Assembly (NCBI GenBank): GCA_015520475.1
Contig: WAQA01000227.1
Location: 1 to 26,508, forward strand
Length of the DNA: 26,508 nucleotides
Reading direction: 5' to 3'
Source: Candidatus Bathyarchaeota archaeon
GTDB taxonomy: Archaea; Thermoproteota; Bathyarchaeia; Bathyarchaeales; WAQA01
In this document: positions 1-7,988 of the stretch, piece by piece
Numbering within the stretch: position 1 is the first letter of the stretch
Layout: each line of letters starts with the position of its first letter
Notes under the pieces: generated by a model
Database searches by the model: none
What the model was told of the DNA's origin: nothing
What the model saw: only the letters and a program-made list of their open reading frames with translations
Program-made: the position numbers and the translations under genes

Positions 1-9
1 GTTAAGAGT

Positions 10-1170
10 ATGATATCGGATGCGTTGGTGCTTTCCCCTTCAATGGATCTCTCAACGGTTAAGGAGTCGCTTATGGATCTCTCAAACTTGAGGGATGCCC
101 TTAAAGACGACGTTGTAAACCTGAAGAATATCATAAAGCTGCTTGTTAGAACTACGAATAAGCATTGTAAGGCGATAAATAGGATTATTGAGAGGATTAA
201 TAGGCGGTCTGAGGGAAAGATAGATCATTTTAAATCGACCTCTATGAAGGAGATTGAGAAGTTAAGAGGAGAATATGACCGTAAAATCATTGAGATAACG
301 GATCAGGCAAGCAGTTTAATCCAGAACCTAAGCCAAGAGAAGGTTAGACTTGAATCCGAAAAGAAACGTTTAACCATATATCTGGATAGGTGTACAACGG
401 AGATATCGGCTGCTAGGGAACGTGGAGAACCTGAAGAGGAGGAGAGATGGAAGGATGAGCTTGAGAAATGTAGGATGGAACTCTCTGAAATCGATAGGAG
501 ACTGGAGGAGATCGATAGGAGAATAACTGATGTTGAACCTTCCAGGGACCTTGAGATATCGAGGCTCAAATCTGAGTATAACTCACGTGTCGAGGAGATA
601 ATGTCTGGGTTGAAGGAGATAGAGGCTACAAGAGATGCTCAGATAAGGATGTATCAGCAATCCTTAAGTTCCCTGGAGGATTTAACGGCTAAGGTAATAG
701 CTCAGATAAACCGTTTGATAGAGCTTAGGAATGCGGCGATTGAGGAGTTGAATGAGATGGGTCTCCCGCAGACCCGGAGGAAAGTGACATTGGTTCACCT
801 TCCCTTCTATCTCGTATGTTGTAGACAGGACTTGAAGAGGCGCTACGTAACATTCGTTCCTTCAATAGCTAGTTCTCTCAGTGGAGTTACAAGGCTTAAA
901 AGCGTCCTTAGATCCTTCAAAGTTAAAATCTTCTTTCAAGAGTTCTCGTTGCCCATTACAGGTTTAATAAACAGGTTTGTAGATTTAATAGAGGAGAACC
1001 CGATATTTGAGGAGAAGATCATCAATGCCTGCTGCAGAATTAATATCTTAAAGGTTAAGGACTTGAGAGATGAGGTTTCTCGGGGACTTGTGGAGTTGAA
1101 GGATGAAGGTTGGCTTACAGATGATGAATATGAACTGTTCCATAGACGTTTAAGGGAGATATCTGCTTAA
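10..1170 (+). CDS. Long coiled-coil protein of unknown function
   Basis: I do not recognise a named family. The 386-residue product is dominated by a charged alpha-helical region (about residues 15-255, rich in Glu, Lys, Arg and Ile/Leu heptads) typical of a long coiled coil, with an E-rich stretch around 135-145. A more globular C-terminal part follows (about 260-386) with a hydrophobic segment starting VTLVHLPFYLVCC and an acidic helical tail. There is no signal peptide or transmembrane segment. The frame is open to the left edge of the window, so the ATG at 10 is the first start visible but the gene may begin further upstream; no ribosome binding site can be judged. It converges on the beta-CASP gene to its right. 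A structural or scaffold role is possible, but nothing in the sequence fixes it. Confidence 0.75.
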   Translation: MISDALVLSPSMDLSTVKESLMDLSNLRDALKDDVVNLKNIIKLLVRTTNKHCKAINRIIERINRRSEGKIDHFKSTSMKEIEKLRGEYDRKIIEITDQASSLIQNLSQEKVRLESEKKRLTIYLDRCTTEISAARERGEPEEEERWKDELEKCRMELSEIDRRLEEIDRRITDVEPSRDLEISRLKSEYNSRVEEIMSGLKEIEATRDAQIRMYQQSLSSLEDLTAKVIAQINRLIELRNAAIEELNEMGLPQTRRKVTLVHLPFYLVCCRQDLKRRYVTFVPSIASSLSGVTRLKSVLRSFKVKIFFQEFSLPITGLINRFVDLIEENPIFEEKIINACCRINILKVKDLRDEVSRGLVELKDEGWLTDDEYELFHRRLREISA

Positions 1171-1255
1171 CATCCCCCATTAGAAGATACTCTTTATTTC
1201 TATCCTTTAGTTTCAGCATCATCTTCAGGGAGGACGCCTAAAATCTCAATAATCT

Positions 1256-2581
1256 CTAAACAGTATATTTCCTATATCTCTCTGGAACTTCAACTCTTCC
1301 CGCTAAATCCTTGATGAATCTGCTTAGGAGATGTGGACGGTCACTGTGAACCGGAAAGATCCTTTTAGGTTTTATGGTCTTTAATGTGTTGCGGAGCTGT
1401 AGTGGGGCGATATGGCCTGAGACGTGAACGTGGTATTGCGGTAACCCGTAATGCTCCAGCCAATTAATCAACTTCTCAAAGTCTATCTCCATCTCCTCAT
1501 TGAATGGTTCTGATGCTGAGAGGACGAAGCAGCTTCCAGGTTTAGGGTTGATTTCAATAAGTTCTTCAAGGTCATAGAAGGATGTTACAAGGACGATTTC
1601 TTCCTGAATCTTTGAAGCTGCCTTAGAATCGATTACTTCACCTGAATCCATAACAGTCTTCTCCCAAGGAGAGTAACGCTTCTTCATTTTACGGAATATC
1701 AGTATGTTCTCATCGTCTATTCTTGGCAGTTCAAGTTTAGGGTCTCCGCTTAGACTGTACAGTAGATAGGCCTGCCTCAGCGTGATTGTAAGTCTTCTAC
1801 TATTCTTCACGGCTGCCCAGTAGAAGGAGCGTAATCTGTCAATGTCGGTGTATGAGAAATTCGCTAAGAATAGACCTGAAGTCTCCTTTATTAGACTGTC
1901 CACCACGCTTCTAACCCTCCTCTCATCTGAAACTTCAACGTTAGTTAGGTTTGTTCCTTCACATATGATGGCTTCAGGCTTCTCTTCGGCTGCTCTTATG
2001 ATGAAGTCCTCTGTCAATTCAGGTCTCAGACCATGCCTTCTAAAGTCTCCAGTATACACGATGGTTCCGGATGATGTGTGGATTATAAAACCGTATGATC
2101 CTGGAACTGAATGATCAACGTGTATCGGCTCAACTTCGAATGATCCTACTTTGATCCTGTCTCCTGTCCTGAAGGGTTTGAAGTCTATATGGTTTATTGC
2201 ATATTCGAATCCATGTATCCGAACTTCATTCAAGGCCCTTAAGATCTTAGCTGTTGTCTCTCCACAATAGACTGGTATATCCTTCTTAATTAGGGAGATG
2301 TAGGCTGAGTGATCCATATGTGAATGGGAGAGGAAGATGCAGTCGATCTCTGGGCTTGATTCATCAAATCTATACAGTCCCTTCAGGTTAGGTATGATTC
2401 CGAATTCGAGGAGGCTCTTCTCGCTTTTAGGAGCTAGGAACGGAGCTGAGTAATATTTTCCTCTCAGATGGAATGACATTCCGAAGTCAAGGAGTATTCT
2501 GGAACCTCCATCCTCTATTAAGATCTTGTTTCCACCTATCTCGTTGACTCCTCCATAAAAGATTATGTTAACTTTACCCAT
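1256..2581 (-). CDS. Metallo-beta-lactamase/beta-CASP family hydrolase, probable RNase (RNase J-like)
   Basis: Predicted two-metal nuclease acting in cytoplasmic RNA processing or decay. The N-terminus (GGVNEIGGNKILIED, residues 10-24) is the opening strand typical of RNase J/CPSF-like proteins. Metal-binding motifs are HSHMDH (86-91), a His in VDHS (157) and Asp in TGDFRRHG (179). The beta-CASP part shows the acidic EGT motif near 208, HVSGH at 386-390 and a late His in PVHSDRP near 412, so all expected motifs are present. At 441 aa it is a little shorter than bacterial RNase J, which carries an extra C-terminal domain, and this fits archaeal forms. The ATG start is preceded by GGTGA. The stop of the kinase-like gene lies 27 bp upstream, so the two are probably one transcript. 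Whether it is an exo- or endonuclease cannot be read from sequence. Confidence 0.85.
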   Translation of the reverse strand: MGKVNIIFYGGVNEIGGNKILIEDGGSRILLDFGMSFHLRGKYYSAPFLAPKSEKSLLEFGIIPNLKGLYRFDESSPEIDCIFLSHSHMDHSAYISLIKKDIPVYCGETTAKILRALNEVRIHGFEYAINHIDFKPFRTGDRIKVGSFEVEPIHVDHSVPGSYGFIIHTSSGTIVYTGDFRRHGLRPELTEDFIIRAAEEKPEAIICEGTNLTNVEVSDERRVRSVVDSLIKETSGLFLANFSYTDIDRLRSFYWAAVKNSRRLTITLRQAYLLYSLSGDPKLELPRIDDENILIFRKMKKRYSPWEKTVMDSGEVIDSKAASKIQEEIVLVTSFYDLEELIEINPKPGSCFVLSASEPFNEEMEIDFEKLINWLEHYGLPQYHVHVSGHIAPLQLRNTLKTIKPKRIFPVHSDRPHLLSRFIKDLAGRVEVPERYRKYTV

Positions 2582-2608
2582 CTAAGATTCACCGGTTCCC
2601 TTCGATCT

Positions 2609-4303
2609 CTACGTTGCTTCCCTCTCCTTTAAGATCTTCTTGATGGTGCTTAATATCATGAATATTATATGTGGTGGGGTGAAGAAGCTGAAGACCTTTA
2701 TGTATCGTGTGGAGCATGCTCTCCTCACAACTTCAGCTTCTCCTCCTCCATCTAGGTAGCCGTTGATAAATTCACGTGTTATTAGCTTGGCATTGTTCAG
2801 GGAGGATGGGGAGAGAAAGTAGTGTCCAGTATAATAAAGGAACTCCGCTATATCCCATGATCTATCCCCATTTCTCGATGATTGTTCCAAGTCTAGAAAG
2901 TATATCTTTCCATCCCTCCCTACGATTATGTTCTCCGGTTTACAGTCTCCAACCGCCACGTTTAAGCCATGGATCCTAGCTAATGTCTTACCTGCATCTC
3001 GGATGGCAGCCCTAAACCTCTCATCATCCTTCTCTGATGAAAGGTTCTTAATTATCTTGATGAGGCCTTCCCCCTCAATATACTCTTCTGAGATTATCTT
3101 TGATTTAGGACTTACATAGTAGATTCTTGGAACTGGAACCCCATTATCATGTAGGAATCTGTTTATTGAGTACTCCCTTTCAAGTCTTGATCTGCCTAGA
3201 ACAGAAAATTTTCTGGTTCCTAACGTCCATAGAAGTAGGGGGAACCATTTCAAACCGTACCAGTCCCTAAACAATTTTATAATTATCTTCTTCTCGCTCT
3301 TTCTGTCTTTGAATGTGAGTTGATAAACTGAGTTTAGAACTCCCCCTATCCTCTTGAGATTTATTCTTAAGTTTCTTTTGAGGATCTTCTTTGCAAGATC
3401 ATGGATTGTTATTTGATCCGACATTGATACGAGTCCGAGAGGTGTTGGTAGGAACAGGAATCTTTTAGAGTCTTCAATTCTCAATGAGGGTTCACTGAAT
3501 ACGTTCTTGATGCTTGATGATAACTCAGCGTATATCCCTTGATCCATAAGCATCGTCATTATTGTAGGTGGGAAGACCTTGAATATATTATTGAGAACGG
3601 ATCTCCTAAGCCTCCTTAGGACACCTATAAGATTGAGGTTTTTCAGTTTAACTTTGTCGATGTATTCCCTGCTTATTCTTATGTATCCATTATCTATATA
3701 GACTATCTTCTCATTAATCATCTCCTCTAACGCTTTTTTGATGCTCTCCATTATAAATCTGATATATTTCCCGTTTGAGTCTCTGTGGAGGATCCTTCTG
3801 AAAATATATCTTATGGGTGGAAAGATTGAGGATATCTGCCCTATGATCTCACAGAGAAAATATTCTGGTTTAATATGGAGATTATAGGATAACTCTGGAT
3901 ATTCTAGGATTAGGCTGTTAATCAGCTCTGTTATTATGCGTTTCTTCGCTCTAACCTCTTGGGTTCTAATGTATTCCTCATTGATTATTGGGGTGTGGGG
4001 TATGATTAGGTTCTCGGTTAAGAGCTCTCCAAGCCATCCCTCATCAATATCTCTTCTGAATGTTCCCTCATCGACTATGAGGAGTAGTAGGGTGGGGATC
4101 TTAGACTTCTCCCTTTGAATCTTCATGATTGGTCTCTTGGATTTGATGATTACCAGAACGTTCAATTCATCTTTAACGCTTGAATCCTTATCTGTTCGTA
4201 GACCGTAGATGAGGGCTGCAAGTATATTATCGCAGCCCCTCATCTTCGAGCATATATCCAAGATTCTATTCTTGACTTCATCCATAAGGTTAACCTGTTT
4301 CAT
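2609..4303 (-). CDS. Nucleotidyltransferase-like / Bud32-APH-like kinase fusion protein
   Basis: A 564-aa protein with a protein-kinase-like C-terminal domain (about 315-520). The visible kinase motifs are Lys343 in IIIKLF, a Glu around 377 (LEREYS), the catalytic loop VGDCKPENII (452-461, Asp453 and Asn458) and the metal-binding FLDLEQS (Asp471). The short loop resembles Bud32, RIO and aminoglycoside-phosphotransferase-like small kinases. The N-terminus (about 10-100) resembles a nucleotidyltransferase fold of the minimal NT type (LIYGLR at 31-36, then DELNVLVII at 45-53), but the usual G-S and D-x-D residues are not intact, so that domain may be inactive. A helical, possibly winged-helix, segment lies between them (about 180-250). 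Substrate is unknown. It sits directly upstream of the beta-CASP gene. The start could instead be Met7. Confidence 0.7.
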   Translation of the reverse strand: MKQVNLMDEVKNRILDICSKMRGCDNILAALIYGLRTDKDSSVKDELNVLVIIKSKRPIMKIQREKSKIPTLLLLIVDEGTFRRDIDEGWLGELLTENLIIPHTPIINEEYIRTQEVRAKKRIITELINSLILEYPELSYNLHIKPEYFLCEIIGQISSIFPPIRYIFRRILHRDSNGKYIRFIMESIKKALEEMINEKIVYIDNGYIRISREYIDKVKLKNLNLIGVLRRLRRSVLNNIFKVFPPTIMTMLMDQGIYAELSSSIKNVFSEPSLRIEDSKRFLFLPTPLGLVSMSDQITIHDLAKKILKRNLRINLKRIGGVLNSVYQLTFKDRKSEKKIIIKLFRDWYGLKWFPLLLWTLGTRKFSVLGRSRLEREYSINRFLHDNGVPVPRIYYVSPKSKIISEEYIEGEGLIKIIKNLSSEKDDERFRAAIRDAGKTLARIHGLNVAVGDCKPENIIVGRDGKIYFLDLEQSSRNGDRSWDIAEFLYYTGHYFLSPSSLNNAKLITREFINGYLDGGGEAEVVRRACSTRYIKVFSFFTPPHIIFMILSTIKKILKEREAT

Positions 4304-4375
4304 GCTTAATCTTTTATTCTGCGGTCAGATGTTATTGCAGCATCAGCTCGAATACGAAGTCTCTTATACTGTTAG

Positions 4376-4383
4376 TTTTTAAA
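4376..4383 (-). promoter_or_regulatory. Candidate archaeal TATA box for the kinase-like gene
   Basis: Read on the minus strand this is CTTTAAAA, preceded by an A/T-rich stretch. It would place a transcript start about 45-50 nt before the ATG at 4303. This is a weak motif in AT-rich DNA, assigned from sequence and spacing only. Confidence 0.25.
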
Positions 4384-4423
4384 GTAATAATGGTGAAATG
4401 GTTCTTTCTGTTCCGGAGTTCCC

Positions 4424-4738
4424 TTACATGTTTCTTCTCATCTTCTCAAGATATTCAATTGTCCTCTCTATCCTCTCTCTGCTGGAGGCTGAGACTATTG
4501 GAGTAATGTTCTTCTTCACGTACATCCCGTAGATTAGTATTTCTTTAGGGTCCTCCTCTGATAATCCCTCAAGTAATAAGCTTAAAATCTGCTTTTTAAC
4601 CTTGTCATTCTTAACGTTTTCTAGTAGGGCTTCAATCTCCTCCTTTGATGGTTTAGACTCCTCCATCTCTAGCTTAGGCTTGTAACCCATCTCAGCCAGT
4701 TTCTTCAATATCACTAAGGAGACGCCTCCAGGCTTCAA
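4424..4738 (-). CDS. Small helical protein of unknown function
   Basis: A 104-aa Lys/Glu-rich protein that I do not recognise. It is predicted to be mostly helical: an N-terminal helix (VSLVILKKLAEMGYK, about 6-20), a charged linker, then helices around 32-60 (EIEALLENVKNDKVKKQILSL) and a C-terminal helix ending in MRRNM. It has no Cys motif, signal peptide or membrane segment. The reading frame opens with a TTG codon at 4738; Met17 (ATG) would be an alternative start giving an 88-aa product. It lies 45 bp downstream of the ferredoxin gene on the same strand, so the pair is probably cotranscribed. A role as a partner or regulator of the ferredoxin system is only guilt by association. Confidence 0.55.
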   Translation of the reverse strand: MKPGGVSLVILKKLAEMGYKPKLEMEESKPSKEEIEALLENVKNDKVKKQILSLLLEGLSEEDPKEILIYGMYVKKNITPIVSASSRERIERTIEYLEKMRRNM

Positions 4739-4783
4739 GAGAGATTATCCAGCTTCGTTAATATATAGATTCTCTATCCATTG

Positions 4784-5254
4784 TTAAATTTTTGGGATTA
4801 GATTCTTCGCTGTAAAGAAACGTATCTTCTCGTTTGCTTCTTCATCTGTTACTAGGCTTATAGCCCCCTCTGGACACCATTCTAGGCATTGAGGTTCATC
4901 CTCACCGCATAAGTCACATATCATAACGGCTTCTCCGTTCGGCTTCATCGTTATAGCGCCGTGCTCGCATGCTTCAATGCACCATCTGCATCCATCACAT
5001 TTATCCTCTATAACCTCTATTACGCCTGTCTCTTTGGATTGTTTAAGGGCGTCCCTTGGACATGCAGCGACGCAGGGGGCGTCCTCGCAGAATCTGCATG
5101 TTACCGCAACATTCATTATCCGGTGTAACTGGAGAATCCTGATCCTAGAGTATTTTGGGTCGAAGATGTTGTCTCTTGAGAGGGCGCAGATAAGCTGGCA
5201 TACGCCGCATCCAGTACACTTAACTGGATCGGCGAAGATAAATGGGGATCTCAT
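4784..5254 (-). CDS. Four-cluster [4Fe-4S] ferredoxin-like electron-transfer protein
   Basis: Predicted cytoplasmic electron carrier or electron-transfer subunit of the DMSO reductase B/HycB/CooF-like group. Sixteen cysteines fall in four groups: 13/16/19/23, 53/56/61/65, 86/89/92/96 and 113/116/123/127, giving four cubane [4Fe-4S] clusters. The classic CxxCxxCxxxC spacing is in groups one and three; groups two and four have the CxxCxxxxCxxxCP-type variation of this family. No Tat signal or membrane helix is visible, so it should be soluble. The ATG is preceded by a good GAGGGG ribosome binding site and a TATA-like element about 50 bp upstream. Its oxidoreductase partner is not in the window; aldehyde ferredoxin oxidoreductases, formate dehydrogenases, hydrogenases and CO dehydrogenases use such subunits. 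The cdh operon here is 16 kb away, so a link is only possible. Confidence 0.85.
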   Translation of the reverse strand: MRSPFIFADPVKCTGCGVCQLICALSRDNIFDPKYSRIRILQLHRIMNVAVTCRFCEDAPCVAACPRDALKQSKETGVIEVIEDKCDGCRWCIEACEHGAITMKPNGEAVMICDLCGEDEPQCLEWCPEGAISLVTDEEANEKIRFFTAKNLIPKI

Positions 5255-5305
5255 ACTCTTCCCCTCAGCCTTAAAGTCTACTCATCCTTACAGGAAGAAT
5301 CCATG

Positions 5306-5313
5306 TATTTAAG
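5306..5313 (-). promoter_or_regulatory. Candidate archaeal TATA box for the ferredoxin gene
   Basis: On the minus strand it reads CTTAAATA after an A-rich BRE-like stretch (ATAAA). A start site about 25 bp downstream would give a leader of roughly 25-30 nt that contains the GAGGGG ribosome binding site. Confidence 0.45.
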
Positions 5314-5361
5314 TTTATTCGAGCTTACTCTGGTGTCGTAAGGAATATCAGATACTTCTGG

Positions 5362-5369
5362 AGATATAC
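5362..5369 (+). promoter_or_regulatory. Candidate TATA box for the macro-domain gene
   Basis: AGATATAC lies about 45-55 bp before the possible GTG/TTG starts of the macro-domain gene, in the spacer between the divergent ferredoxin and macro genes. The match is moderate. Confidence 0.3.
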
Positions 5370-5408
5370 TGTTGTCTAGTTAACTGGTTCGTATACTTCA
5401 GGTTCGAG

Positions 5409-5966
5409 GTGGCCGTGTTGAAGGTAACAGTTAAGGGAACGGTTATTGAGTTGGTGAAGGGTGACATAACATGTCTTGACGTTGACTGTATCGTTAATGC
5501 TGCTAATAACCGTTTGAGGCTTGGCGGCGGAGTTGCGGGTGCTATTAGGCGGAGAGGCGGACCTGAAATTCAAAGGGAATGCGATGAAATAATCTCTAAG
5601 CATGGTGAAGTTCCGACTGGAGGAGCCGTTATAACTGGAGGTGGAAAACTTAAGGCTAGATACGTTGTACATGCTGTTGGTCCCATTGCCGGTGAGGGAG
5701 ATGAAGATGTGAAACTTAGAGATGCAACTGTGAATAGTTTGAGGATAGCTGAGGAACATGGTGTTAAGAGCATAGCCTTCCCGGCGATATCCACTGGATA
5801 CTTCGGTTTATCTAAGGAGAGATGTGCGGATGTTATGTTGCCTGCAGCGATATCATATGTTGAAGGTGGAACTGGAATAGAGAGGATAGTGTTCTGTCTA
5901 TTTGATGAGGAGACATTTAACATCTTCAAGGAGAGGCTGCTTCGATTGATGGAGCAGCATAGTTAA
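5409..5966 (+). CDS. Macro-domain protein, probable ADP-ribose/O-acetyl-ADP-ribose hydrolase
   Basis: A single macro domain fills the protein. Expected members bind ADP-ribose and remove acetyl groups from O-acetyl-ADP-ribose or ADP-ribose from proteins. Signature parts are VKGDIT (16-21), the catalytic NAAN (30-33), the glycine-rich GGGVAGAI (39-46) and the phosphate-binding ISTGYFG loop (127-133). The 185-aa length is normal. The frame opens with GTG at 5409, but GAGGTGG at 5406-5412 looks like a ribosome binding site for a TTG at 5418, about 6 nt away, so the true start may be 5415 or 5418, removing two or three residues. It is divergent from the ferredoxin gene and convergent with the ACT-domain gene. 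No ADP-ribosylating partner is encoded nearby. Confidence 0.88.
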   Translation: MAVLKVTVKGTVIELVKGDITCLDVDCIVNAANNRLRLGGGVAGAIRRRGGPEIQRECDEIISKHGEVPTGGAVITGGGKLKARYVVHAVGPIAGEGDEDVKLRDATVNSLRIAEEHGVKSIAFPAISTGYFGLSKERCADVMLPAAISYVEGGTGIERIVFCLFDEETFNIFKERLLRLMEQHS

Positions 5967-5997
5967 TCCTTAAATCGTCTTTATTGGCTTTCTGCTG

Positions 5998-6696
5998 TTA
6001 TGTCTGTTGATGGGCTGTATATCCTTCTGCTTCACCAGTAATCTTCCTTGCGTCAGTAATCATGTCGGTTAGCAGAGTTAACGCTTCACCTATATCCTCC
6101 ATCTTTAATATTATTATTGTTTCTGTGTAGCAGCTGACTGTCTCCTCGATGTTTATCTGGTTTCTGGCGAGCTGCATGTAAAGGGCTGATATGCATCCTG
6201 GAGTATCCACGATCTCCCTTGGGCTTTGAATGATTAATGCTGCAAGATTCTCTTTCCTGTCAAGCACCTCGTCAGATCTGAACATTCTACTGATCTGATT
6301 GAAGATCTTCTGGTCTACGATTAACGTTAACGTTGTAAAGCCCTCTAAGACTTGGAGGAATGCCTCCGGATAATTAGCTAATGTTCTTCTGGTTAATTCA
6401 ATTGTCCTTCTAGTCTTCTCCAGCGATATCTTCGCTACGTCTGTTCTAAGGTTGATTATGCTTCTCGCTATAATCCTTAAATGTTCGGATCTCTCCCTAT
6501 ACTTTATTCTCACCCGTTTAACGGCTGTTATGATTCCGCTTAGCTTAACCTCCCTGTTTAGGATATTCTCGATCTTCGGCTTCAGCATCCTTGCAATGGC
6601 GCTGTAGTTCGCATAATCTCTTAACAGCGCATCCTGTATGGATAAATCCCTCTCTATTAGGCTGTAAACAACCTTTGAGAGCGATGTTTCGGCCAT
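5998..6696 (-). CDS. ACT-domain protein, candidate transcriptional regulator
   Basis: A 232-aa protein. Residues 1-65 form a helical, possibly DNA-binding, domain (a helix-turn-helix-like pattern around SIQDALLRDYANYSAIARML). A helical middle follows. Residues about 150-212 look like an ACT ligand-binding domain of the aspartokinase type (LAALIIQSP, then DTPGCISALYMQLARNQINI and an amphipathic second half). A second, more degenerate ACT-like unit may span about 75-145. ACT domains bind amino acids, so this could sense an amino acid and control the divergent argG operon, whose ATG is 91 bp away. That role is inference from position and domain type. The ATG start is only about 30 bp from a TATA-like element, so the mRNA may be leaderless. 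Confidence 0.65.
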   Translation of the reverse strand: MAETSLSKVVYSLIERDLSIQDALLRDYANYSAIARMLKPKIENILNREVKLSGIITAVKRVRIKYRERSEHLRIIARSIINLRTDVAKISLEKTRRTIELTRRTLANYPEAFLQVLEGFTTLTLIVDQKIFNQISRMFRSDEVLDRKENLAALIIQSPREIVDTPGCISALYMQLARNQINIEETVSCYTETIIILKMEDIGEALTLLTDMITDARKITGEAEGYTAHQQT

Positions 6697-6698
6697 TA

Positions 6699-6736
6699 TT
6701 GGTCATCCAATCGAATTTCTGACATATACTGACCAA
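6699..6736. promoter_or_regulatory. Inverted repeat in the ACT regulator-argG divergent promoter (candidate operator)
   Basis: TTGGTCA at 6699-6705 is repeated as its exact reverse complement TGACCAA at 6730-6736. The half-site centres are 31 bp apart, about three DNA turns. The left arm is next to the ATG of the ACT-domain gene and the right arm ends just before the argG TATA box. A seven-base match in a short spacer could occur by chance. Confidence 0.3.
6722..6729 (-). promoter_or_regulatory. Candidate TATA box for the ACT-domain gene
   Basis: On the minus strand it reads GTATATGT, 26-33 bp before the ATG at 6696. This spacing suits a leaderless archaeal transcript. It lies between the two arms of the inverted repeat. 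Confidence 0.3.
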
Positions 6737-6742
6737 AAAAGA

Positions 6743-6750
6743 TTTATAAT
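6743..6750 (+). promoter_or_regulatory. Archaeal promoter of the argGH-carAB operon
   Basis: TTTATAAT is preceded by the purine-rich AAAAAAGA, a good BRE/TATA pair. Initiation about 25 bp downstream gives a short leader carrying GGAGA (6776-6780) ahead of the argG ATG at 6788. Confidence 0.5.
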
Positions 6751-6787
6751 CTTTCCTCTCTTCTCAGAGTAAGCTGGAGATGGAGAC

Positions 6788-7987
6788 ATGAAGAAGATAG
6801 TGCTAGCGTACTCTGGAGGGCTGGACACATCTGTCCTGCTGAAATGGATCCAGCAGAAGTATGATGCTGAAGTCATATCAGTCACTCTCGACGTAGGACA
6901 GAAGGAAGACTTAGACGCTGTCCAAGCTAAAGCGGAGAGCCTAGGAGTTCTTAAGCATTATTCAATAGATGCGAGGGAGGAGTTCGTAAAGGATTATGTC
7001 TTCCCAGCGATAAAGGCGAATGGTCTATACCAGGAGAAGTATCCGCTCAGCACGGCTCTCTCGAGGCCGCTGATAGCATTAAAGCTGGCGGAGATAGCTG
7101 AGAGGGAGGGAGCTGAAGCCGTGGCTCATGGATGTACAGGTAAAGGCAATGATCAGGTAAGGATAGAGGTTACAGTGAGATCTATATCTCCGAGACTGAA
7201 GGTTCTAGCTCCGATCAGAGAGTGGGGGATGACTAGAGATGAGGAGATAGAGTTTGCAAGGGCGAATGGGATACCGATACCTGCCGACCTAGATAAACCG
7301 TACAGTATTGATCAGAATCTCTGGGGGAGATCAATAGAGTGTGGACTGCTGGAGCATCCGGATGTTGAACCTCCAGAGGACGCCTTCGAATGGACGGTTC
7401 CTCCAGAGAAAGCACCCGACACACCGCAGTACTTAACTTTAAAGTTTGAGGATGGTGTGCCTACAGGCCTGAATGGAGAGGAGATGGAGCCTATAGAGCT
7501 TATAGAGACAGTTAATAATGTGGCTGGTATGCATGGGATTGGACGTATAGATCATATTGAAGATAGACTCATCGGAATAAAGTCTAGGGAAGTATATGAG
7601 TGTCCAGCTGCAACCGTGATAATCGAGGCTCATAAAGACCTTGAGAAGATGGTTCTCACAAGACATGAGTATCAATTCAAACGTCAAGTTGACGCTCAAT
7701 GGGCCTTCCTAGTCTATACGGGGCTATGGATGGAACCTTTAAGAGAAGATCTCGAAGCGTTCATAGAGAGCACCCAAACAAAAGTTAACGGTGAAGTAAA
7801 AGTTAAACTCTTTAAGGGATCCCTCAGGGTGGTGGGCCGTTCATCACCAAGATCACTATACGACTTTAAACTGGCAACATATGATAGAGAGACAACGTTC
7901 GACCAGAAACTGTCAGAAGGCTTCATCGAGCTGTGGGGGCTGCCTACAAGAATCTCAAATATAATTAAGAGGAAAGGGAAATCGTAG
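6788..7987 (+). CDS. argG: Argininosuccinate synthase
   Basis: Cytoplasmic enzyme joining citrulline and aspartate with ATP to give argininosuccinate, the penultimate step of arginine synthesis. The N-terminal PP-loop AYSGGLDTS (7-15) binds ATP. Other family hallmarks are the YPLSTALSRPLIA segment, AHGCTGKGNDQVR, and the C-terminal RVVGRSSPRSLYD region. The length of 399 aa is normal for the family. The ATG start is supported by GGAGA/GGAG ribosome binding sequence and a good promoter. It is the first gene of a tight operon, with argH starting one base after its stop. There are no signs of damage. Confidence 0.98.
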   Translation: MKKIVLAYSGGLDTSVLLKWIQQKYDAEVISVTLDVGQKEDLDAVQAKAESLGVLKHYSIDAREEFVKDYVFPAIKANGLYQEKYPLSTALSRPLIALKLAEIAEREGAEAVAHGCTGKGNDQVRIEVTVRSISPRLKVLAPIREWGMTRDEEIEFARANGIPIPADLDKPYSIDQNLWGRSIECGLLEHPDVEPPEDAFEWTVPPEKAPDTPQYLTLKFEDGVPTGLNGEEMEPIELIETVNNVAGMHGIGRIDHIEDRLIGIKSREVYECPAATVIIEAHKDLEKMVLTRHEYQFKRQVDAQWAFLVYTGLWMEPLREDLEAFIESTQTKVNGEVKVKLFKGSLRVVGRSSPRSLYDFKLATYDRETTFDQKLSEGFIELWGLPTRISNIIKRKGKS

Positions 7988-7988
7988 G

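Noticed and set aside
5570..5929. 119-codon minus-strand frame opposite the macro-domain gene
   Set aside because: The plus strand encodes a full macro domain with all key motifs, so this is a shadow.
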